Shown here piece after piece: positions 58,714 to 64,000 of a stretch of 64,000 bases of DNA (within the stretch, counting starts at the first letter, position 1; every line of letters begins with the position of its first letter). This stretch comes from Rhodobacterales bacterium. Its GTDB lineage: Bacteria; Pseudomonadota; Alphaproteobacteria; Rhodobacterales; Rhodobacteraceae. The notes under the pieces were generated by a model, which saw only the letters and a list, made by a program, of their open reading frames with translations, searched no databases and was not told the origin of the DNA. The stretch lies in contig JAPLPE010000034.1 in assembly GCA_026400355.1 (NCBI GenBank), positions 1 through 64,000 on the forward strand, read 5' to 3'. The translations under genes and the position numbers were made by a program.

Positions 58714-59720
58714 AGGGATTCTCCTGCCTCTTGTGCGGCCGCGATGATGGGCGCGATGCCGTCTGGCTGTGCGATCAGCAGACGCCGGGCCAATTGCCGC
58801 AGCCTGTCCTGCCCGGCGGGATCAAGGTATTCGACCGGCGATTTCCCATCGACTCGCCCCAACATGAGCGCGGGCAGGATACCGGCAACCCGCGCCTCGA
58901 TGGCACCTGCGTCCTCCCAATCGACCTGCGCGACGTATGCGGCCCAAAGTGCCCTTGCCGCCTCGGCCAGACGCGCAGGGTCAGCGATGGCGGCACTGGC
59001 CTTGATGACAAGGTGATTGAGGCAGAAGGCCGGATCAAAGGCCGGGTCGCCTTGGACGGCACATTCGGCATCCAGAAAGACGGGACCATCTGGGCCGCAT
59101 AGGATGTTCTTGGGGCTCACGTCCCCATGGACAAGCGAGATTCGGGCGGCATGAAAGCTATCGACCAATGCCACAAGACGCGGCGAAAGATCCGGATGTC
59201 GCGATGCCGCGAAAAGCAGATAGGGCTCGAGCCGGAGCGCATGGAAATTGTCCTGATGGGGGAAACGCGGGCCTGTCGCAGGGTCTTTCGCTGCAATCGA
59301 ATGAATCCGCCCCAGCGCTCTGCCTACGGCAGCAGCAACGGGCACGTCCACATGACCGTCCATCAACAGGGCCTTCCAATTGGGAAAGCGTTCCGGCGGC
59401 AGAAAGGCCATCGCGAACCCGCCAAGGCCCGGATCCTGCCCGAATAGGCGCGGCACCAAGGCCGGGTTGATCCCTGCGACATAGGACAGCCAGTCATATT
59501 CAGCCGCATTCCGGCTGACCGGCACCTGCCAGTCGGCCGCGACCTTGAGTTTGGGCAAGGCGAACTTGACGCAGTACCGGCCCCCTGCCGTCTCGACCAG
59601 CACGATGTCAGACGAAACTCCGCCAGTCAGCGGGGTCAGCGTGATCTCCTCTGGCCGCGTGGCAAGCCCCAGCGACCTCATCAGCGCAAAGACACGATCC
59701 GGCGCCGCGGTCACTGTCAT
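58710..59720 (-). CDS. APH/choline-kinase-like phosphotransferase
   Basis: A 336-residue small-molecule kinase fold. The nucleotide-binding lysine lies in GRYCVKFALPKLK after LTPLTGGVSSDI. The catalytic loop is LVHGDVSPKNILC (HGDxxxxN) and the metal Asp lies in VFLDAECAV. Such kinases phosphorylate sugars, amines or alcohols; this substrate is unknown. The start MTVTAAPDRVF overlaps the upstream stop by 4 bases and the stop overlaps the enolase-like start, so it is tightly coupled to both neighbours. Phosphorylation ahead of an enolase-like step is a reasonable guess. Confidence 0.8.
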   Translation of the reverse strand: MTVTAAPDRVFALMRSLGLATRPEEITLTPLTGGVSSDIVLVETAGGRYCVKFALPKLKVAADWQVPVSRNAAEYDWLSYVAGINPALVPRLFGQDPGLGGFAMAFLPPERFPNWKALLMDGHVDVPVAAAVGRALGRIHSIAAKDPATGPRFPHQDNFHALRLEPYLLFAASRHPDLSPRLVALVDSFHAARISLVHGDVSPKNILCGPDGPVFLDAECAVQGDPAFDPAFCLNHLVIKASAAIADPARLAEAARALWAAYVAQVDWEDAGAIEARVAGILPALMLGRVDGKSPVEYLDPAGQDRLRQLARRLLIAQPDGIAPIIAAAQEAGESL

Positions 59721-60616
59721 ACCGCCCTGTCTGAGACGACAAGACGCACCGACCATTCCCGCCGTCTGCCGGGCGCTAGGGCATGGTCTTGCCCGCTCGC
59801 GATGGCCTGCCCCAGATGATCGGCAGGGGCTGTAGTCGGTTCAATGGCCAGATGATGCATGCTCCCCGGCCCCGGCGCAGGCCATGCGCCATAGGTAAGC
59901 CAGAACCCTAGATGGCCGTTTTCCTTGCCGTCCCACTGGATGCCGAGCCACCGGTCCGGACCGCCGACAAAGGCGCAGGCATCGGCGGGCACATCGGCGT
60001 AAAGCTTGGCCATGAACCCGTTCGGTTCTGGGACAACATCGAAAGGAAAGCCAAGGCGCTGATCACCTTCTGGCCAGGCCATACCTTCCATCTCGATCCG
60101 CTGGCCGTTCATTCCGACAAAGGCCGCAGCCATGCGCCCGATTCCCGGCATCACAAGGCGATCCCCCGGTCGGACCTCAAGCAGCGCGTGCAGCGCCCAA
60201 AGGAACGGCATCGGCGCTTTGGTTCTGTTTTCAACGGCATAACCGGCATGCAGCACAGGTCCGTCGAGCCTCAGACTTCGCTCAAACCGGTACTCTGCCG
60301 TTTCGACGGAAAGGGTCAGGCAGTCACAGGACTGGGCAAGAACCTCCATCGGCCTCCCCCAGATATCCCCATGATCCCGGAGGTTCCGGTCCCAGACCGT
60401 CCCCGTTGCGTCCCAACGCGACACCGTCGGAAAGCATTCGTCCCAACCGACCGCCTCATTGGCACCATAAACGGCATCCTCACCTGTCTGCGGGCTTTCA
60501 CCGCCCGGGACCATCCAGTCCCGCCCTGTCTGCCGATCAATCAGGTGTACGACTCGCCCGCCATAGGACGGCGAAACGTCAACCCGCAGATCAGCGTTCT
60601 CAAGTCTCACGGTCAT
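59717..60616 (-). CDS. Aldose-epimerase/mutarotase-like protein
   Basis: A 299-residue beta-rich protein of the galactose-mutarotase-like superfamily. Visible are ADLRVDVSPSYGGRVVHLIDRQTG, VGWDECFPTV, PMPFLWALHALLEVRPGD and LAIEPTTAPADHLGQA, positions where mutarotases carry their catalytic His and Glu. It probably acts on a sugar or sugar-like ring. It is the first gene of the coupled operon mutarotase-like, kinase, enolase paralog. The start MTVRLENADLRV is chosen with GAGAG upstream; an ATG ten codons earlier is possible. It is divergent from the formylglycine enzyme gene. Confidence 0.75.
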   Translation of the reverse strand: MTVRLENADLRVDVSPSYGGRVVHLIDRQTGRDWMVPGGESPQTGEDAVYGANEAVGWDECFPTVSRWDATGTVWDRNLRDHGDIWGRPMEVLAQSCDCLTLSVETAEYRFERSLRLDGPVLHAGYAVENRTKAPMPFLWALHALLEVRPGDRLVMPGIGRMAAAFVGMNGQRIEMEGMAWPEGDQRLGFPFDVVPEPNGFMAKLYADVPADACAFVGGPDRWLGIQWDGKENGHLGFWLTYGAWPAPGPGSMHHLAIEPTTAPADHLGQAIASGQDHALAPGRRREWSVRLVVSDRAV

Positions 60617-60771
60617 CGGGCTCTCTCCCCCCCGCATGCAACACATGCCATCGCGGGCCCAATGTCAAAGGGTCGCGGAATTGTGGCCCGCCGAAACCGG
60701 TCAACCCGCGTGACTTTGCCGGACCAAGGCGGCAAGATGCCATCGTCAGATCACTGGAACCGGGGACCGCC

Positions 60772-61776
60772 GTGGACATCGCGACCGAGAGCAGCAGAAC
60801 CGAGAGCCTGCAAAAGGACCTGCCCGGCATGATCTTTGTGCCCGGCGGCACCTTCCTCATGGGATCGGACCACCACTACCCTGAAGAGGCCCCGGCCCAC
60901 CGGGTCGAGGTTGACCCCTTCTGGATCGACGAAACCCCCGTGACCAACGCCCAGTTCCGCGCCTTTATCGAGGCGACAGGACACGTGACATTTGCCGAGA
61001 TCGCCCCCAAGGCCGAAGACTACCCCGGTGCACGACCCGAAATGCTCAAGCCCGGATCGCTGACCTTCAATCCCAAGAAGGGACCCATCGACATCCGCAA
61101 TTTCTACACCTGGTGGGATTTCACCTTCTTCGCCAACTGGCGCCGTCCCTATGGCAAGGGCAGCACGAACCGCGATCTGGACGATCACCCCGTCGTGCAG
61201 GTCGCATATGCCGACGCGGTGGCCTATGCGCGCTGGGCAGGCAAGGACCTGCCGACGGAAGCGGAGTGGGAGTTTGCGGCCCGTGGCGGTTTCGAAGGCA
61301 AGGAATACGCCTGGGGCAACGAGTTGACGCCGGGCGGCAAGCATATGGCCAACACCTGGCAGGGCATCTTCCCGCGCGAAAACCTCAAGGAAGACGGGTT
61401 CGAACGCACGTCCCCCGTCCGGGCCTTTCCGCCGAACGGCTATGGAATCTACGACATGATCGGCAACACCTGGGAATGGACGCAGGACTGGTACGTTGAC
61501 CGCCACCCTGCGCAAGAGGCCAAGGCCTGCTGCATTCCCAAGAACCCGCGCGGCCCGGCCGAAAACCAGAGTTTCGACCCGGCCCAGCCGAACGTGAGGA
61601 TCCCGCGCAAGGTGCTCAAGGGCGGATCGCACCTTTGCGCGCCAAGCTACTGTAAGCGCTATCGCCCGGCCGCCCGACACGCCGAACCAGTCGATACCTC
61701 GACCAGCCATGTAAGCTTTCGCTGCATCGTCCGGCCGACCCTCCCCAGGCCCGCCGAATTCGTCCTTCCCGGATAA
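60772..61776 (+). CDS. Formylglycine-generating enzyme
   Basis: A protein of about 334 residues of the SUMF1/FGE family, which oxidises a cysteine in type I sulfatases to formylglycine. MIFVPGGTFLMGSDHHYPEE opens the domain, and PTEAEWEFAARGG, GNTWEWTQDWY and LKGGSHLCAPSYCKRYRPAAR follow. The two catalytic copper-binding cysteines of true FGEs are both present (C289 and C294), with SFRC near the end, so this is likely an active enzyme rather than a paralog. GTG 60772 is the first plausible start; ATG 60829 is an alternative. No type I sulfatase is in the window. Confidence 0.88.
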   Translation: MDIATESSRTESLQKDLPGMIFVPGGTFLMGSDHHYPEEAPAHRVEVDPFWIDETPVTNAQFRAFIEATGHVTFAEIAPKAEDYPGARPEMLKPGSLTFNPKKGPIDIRNFYTWWDFTFFANWRRPYGKGSTNRDLDDHPVVQVAYADAVAYARWAGKDLPTEAEWEFAARGGFEGKEYAWGNELTPGGKHMANTWQGIFPRENLKEDGFERTSPVRAFPPNGYGIYDMIGNTWEWTQDWYVDRHPAQEAKACCIPKNPRGPAENQSFDPAQPNVRIPRKVLKGGSHLCAPSYCKRYRPAARHAEPVDTSTSHVSFRCIVRPTLPRPAEFVLPG

Positions 61777-61781
61777 GGAGA

Positions 61782-61799
61782 CGGCGGGCCAACCCGCCG
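61782..61799. terminator. Hairpin between convergent FGE and alkyl sulfatase genes
   Basis: A perfect 7-bp stem CGGCGGG-CCAA-CCCGCCG in the 33-base gap between two convergent genes. No strong T-run follows, so termination strength is uncertain. Confidence 0.6.
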
Positions 61800-61809
61800 C
61801 CCCCAATTC

Positions 61810-63918
61810 TCATTCCGGCGGCGGCGCGCCGAACTTGACGTCAAGCGAGTCGGAAAACACCGAATCGATGGCAGGCGCCGGGGCCGTCCCGGGCATCACC
61901 TCGAACAGCGGGTCGAACTGCACCATCAACCCGGCCAGCGTGCCGAGGATGGCCAAATCCCCTTCGACAACCGCTGCCCCCGAAGCGATGAGACCTTCAA
62001 ACCCGGTCTCGCCCATCATGACGCCTTCCAGATCGCTCCGGTTGAGCGTGATTGTCAGATCCGGATCGGGCGCGAGGAACCCCTGAATGTTGGTCAGGGT
62101 CGCATTCGCCATCTCGATGATGAACTGCTCGCCGATATCGGGCAGCCGGAGGTTGATCTTGAACGACAGCCCTTCGGCTTTGGTCGAATCCATCATGATG
62201 CCAAGGAAATTGAGCCAAAGCTCAGCCGACATGGCGCGGACGATATCCGGGCTGGAAGATGACGCGCGATCGCCGGTCGGAATCCCCGATCGAAGCTCAA
62301 ACGCCCCTGACAGGAAGCTGTTGCGCAGACCGGGGTTTTCCTGCTGATACCCCACCTGCTCGAACGCATCGGCCAGCATGTCGCGGGCATCGAGATTGTC
62401 GGGTTCGGCCTGCACCAGCTTGTTCAGGATCTCGATCGCCAGCAGATAGTCACCCGCATCATGCAGGGCACGGCCCTTGGCCATGATCGGGGCCGCACCT
62501 CCCATCATCTCCACGTAAAGCGGTGCGGAATCAGCGGGTGACAGCGGGATCAGCGTCGCCGGGTTGCAATCCCAGAACCCAAGGAACCGCTGCACCACGC
62601 CGCGCGAGTTATGCTCGGGCGAGCCGTGATAACCGCGGGCATACCACTTGTCCTGGAGCGACTGAGGCACCTTGTAAACATTGTGGATCTGATTGATCGT
62701 GACGCCCTGGTTGGCCAGATGCATCACCTGATTGTTCATGTGCGCATAGATGTCGCGCTGGCCGCGCAGCACTTCCTGAATGCGTTCATTCCCCCAGCGT
62801 GGCCAATGGTGCGAGGCGATCATCACCTCGGCCTCCTGCCCGAACAAGTAGAGGGCTTCGTTGATGTATTTCGACCAGCGCAACGGATCGCGCACCGGGG
62901 CGCCGCGCAGGGTATAGATGTTGTGCAGCGTCGCGTTGATGTTCTCCGCCATCCAGAGAGTTTTGTACTCGGGAATCCAAGTGTTCATCTCGGACGGCGC
63001 TTCGGTGTTCGGCGTGTTCTGAAACACGAGCTTGAGCCCGTCGATCTCGATCTCTTCGATCGCCTCGCTCACGATCCGGGTCGGCGCGATCAGACCCGGC
63101 GTTCCGTTCGAAACAGTAGGTCCAAGGCCCTGCGTCACAAAACCATAGGGGCTGACCGGCAGCAGGATGCCATACTGATAGAACAGCCGCCGGTTCATTG
63201 CATTCCCGGCATAGACGTTCTCGGCCACCAGATTGTTCATGAACCCGACCGGGGCGATCACCTCTACCCGCCCGGAACTCACATCCTCATCGGTGATGAC
63301 ACCACGCACGCCGCCCCAGTGGTCGCCATGGTTATGTGAATAGACGACGGCTTTGACCGGCAACCCTTCACCCACATGCTGTTGGAACAGTTCCCATGCT
63401 GCCCGCATCGGCTCGGCGGTGGTCAGAACATCGAACAGGATCCAGCCCGTCTTGCTGCGGACAAAGGTCGCCTGCGACAGGTCAAAGCCCCGGACCTGAT
63501 AGATGCCGGGAATGACCTCATACAGGCCAAAGTTCTGGTTCAGTTGGGCGATACGGTGCATCGACGGATGAACCGTGTCGAACTCCTCGGCCTGATCGAT
63601 GAACAGAAACCGTTCCATGTCCCAGGCCACGCCACCGGCGTCCGACGGAATGATCAGGTCAGACCGGCGGGCGATCAGACCCTTGTTGAACTCCTCGAAA
63701 TCACGCGTGTCGGCAAAGGGCAACTGCTCCTTGGCCGCCTTGAGGACAGCGATTGTATGCTCTGACGGGGCCTTGCCCTTCGGGTGGAAATGCCCGGGCG
63801 CAACGGGGGGTGTCCCTTCTGCACGTGCGGGCGACGGCTCCATGATAAAGTTGCCGCCGATGGCAAAGGCTGCCCCGGTTGCGGGAATCGTTCCCAGAAA
63901 TTGGCGTCGCGTTGTCAT
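61810..63918 (-). CDS. Alkyl sulfatase, metallo-beta-lactamase fold (SdsA1-like), Tat-exported
   Basis: A 702-residue periplasmic enzyme that hydrolyses primary or secondary alkyl sulfate esters. The N-terminus MTTRRQFLGTIPATG is a Tat signal with a cleavage site near SPARAEG. The MBL zinc motif is SHNHGDHWGGV (195-203), followed by ASHHWPRWGN further on. An alkylsulfatase dimerisation domain (about 415-570; GDYLLAIEILNKLVQAEPDN) and a C-terminal SCP2-like substrate-binding domain (about 580-700) follow. The start is set at the Tat ATG 12 codons inside the frame. It does not need formylglycine, so the FGE next door is not its activator. Confidence 0.9.
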   Translation of the reverse strand: MTTRRQFLGTIPATGAAFAIGGNFIMEPSPARAEGTPPVAPGHFHPKGKAPSEHTIAVLKAAKEQLPFADTRDFEEFNKGLIARRSDLIIPSDAGGVAWDMERFLFIDQAEEFDTVHPSMHRIAQLNQNFGLYEVIPGIYQVRGFDLSQATFVRSKTGWILFDVLTTAEPMRAAWELFQQHVGEGLPVKAVVYSHNHGDHWGGVRGVITDEDVSSGRVEVIAPVGFMNNLVAENVYAGNAMNRRLFYQYGILLPVSPYGFVTQGLGPTVSNGTPGLIAPTRIVSEAIEEIEIDGLKLVFQNTPNTEAPSEMNTWIPEYKTLWMAENINATLHNIYTLRGAPVRDPLRWSKYINEALYLFGQEAEVMIASHHWPRWGNERIQEVLRGQRDIYAHMNNQVMHLANQGVTINQIHNVYKVPQSLQDKWYARGYHGSPEHNSRGVVQRFLGFWDCNPATLIPLSPADSAPLYVEMMGGAAPIMAKGRALHDAGDYLLAIEILNKLVQAEPDNLDARDMLADAFEQVGYQQENPGLRNSFLSGAFELRSGIPTGDRASSSSPDIVRAMSAELWLNFLGIMMDSTKAEGLSFKINLRLPDIGEQFIIEMANATLTNIQGFLAPDPDLTITLNRSDLEGVMMGETGFEGLIASGAAVVEGDLAILGTLAGLMVQFDPLFEVMPGTAPAPAIDSVFSDSLDVKFGAPPPE

Positions 63919-64000
63919 GGACTGGTCCTCAGTTGTTCCAATAATGGCGGTCAAGGTGGGATCATGGCCAAGGCGTACCCGATCCGGGACGACAGAAACA

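Noticed and set aside
61810-63918. Alkyl sulfatase as the target of the neighbouring FGE
   Set aside because: It has the zinc MBL motif HxHxDH and I see no C/S-x-P-x-R formylglycine site.

Overview
The window is most of a photosynthesis gene cluster (PGC) from a GC-rich alphaproteobacterium of the Rhodobacteraceae. The evidence is the gene order bchFNBHLM-lhaA-puhABC-bciE-acsF-puhE-hemA-cycA, ppaA-ppsR-bchG-(BCD transporter)-bchP-idi, dxs, pufQBALMX-bchCXYZ, crtFE/DC, tspO, crtBI/A and bchIDO. A pufX-type gene follows pufM and there is no pufC, which points to a Rhodobacter/Rhodobaca-type member rather than a typical Roseobacter. The carotenoid genes (crtA, B, C, D, E, F, I) encode the spheroidene/spheroidenone route. 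Only the oxygen-dependent cyclase AcsF, with its partner BciE, is seen; bchE, bchJ and puc genes are not in the window.

Layout. 1-8.6 kb is an ordinary flank: a truncated leucine-rich-repeat protein, an MFS permease, a TPR protein, a broken membrane-protein gene, an SDR-family protein, a TerC-type membrane protein behind a three-hairpin leader, a one-domain voltage-gated cation channel, a DUF1612-like protein, rpe and another broken gene. 8.65-24.9 kb is one long leftward superoperon from bchF to cycA (protochlorophyllide reductase, Mg-chelatase H, BchM, reaction-centre H and assembly factors, cyclase, ALA synthase, cytochrome c2). 25.1-31.4 kb runs rightward: antirepressor PpaA, repressor PpsR, then bchG, a BCD-family transporter, bchP and idi. 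31.5-42.8 kb runs leftward: crtF, bchCXYZ, pufQBALMX, then dxs. crtE and crtD/crtC diverge at 43.7 kb. 46.2-47.9 kb is an insertion (M19 dipeptidase plus a decayed sulfotransferase) between crtC and tspO. 47.9-55.5 kb holds tspO, crtB, crtI (leftward) and crtA-bchI-bchD-bchO (rightward). 55.5-64 kb is the right flank: an ABC exporter, a tightly coupled three-gene operon (mutarotase-like, APH-like kinase, enolase paralog with altered active site), a formylglycine-generating enzyme and a Tat-exported alkyl sulfatase.

How it works together. hemA feeds tetrapyrrole synthesis; BchIDH, BchM, AcsF/BciE, BchNBL, BchF, BchXYZ, BchC, BchG and BchP carry it to bacteriochlorophyll. dxs, idi and crtE supply isoprenoids for phytol and carotenoids. 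Puf, Puh and Lha products build the RC-LH1 complex, re-reduced by cytochrome c2. I found eleven exact TGT-N12-ACA PpsR/CrtJ boxes, all at the expected promoters (bchF/ppaA, bchG, bchC, crtE/crtD, crtI/crtA), so the cluster encodes its repressor, its antirepressor and its operators.

The main points for a second look are the enolase paralog lacking the active-site histidine in a coupled operon, the channel with a TLEGWAD filter resembling native prokaryotic Ca2+ channels, the structured terC leader, PpsR boxes touching the bchG and crtI start codons with no clear Shine-Dalgarno, a terminator-like hairpin just ahead of dxs, and crtC with no ordinary start codon near its conserved N-terminus.
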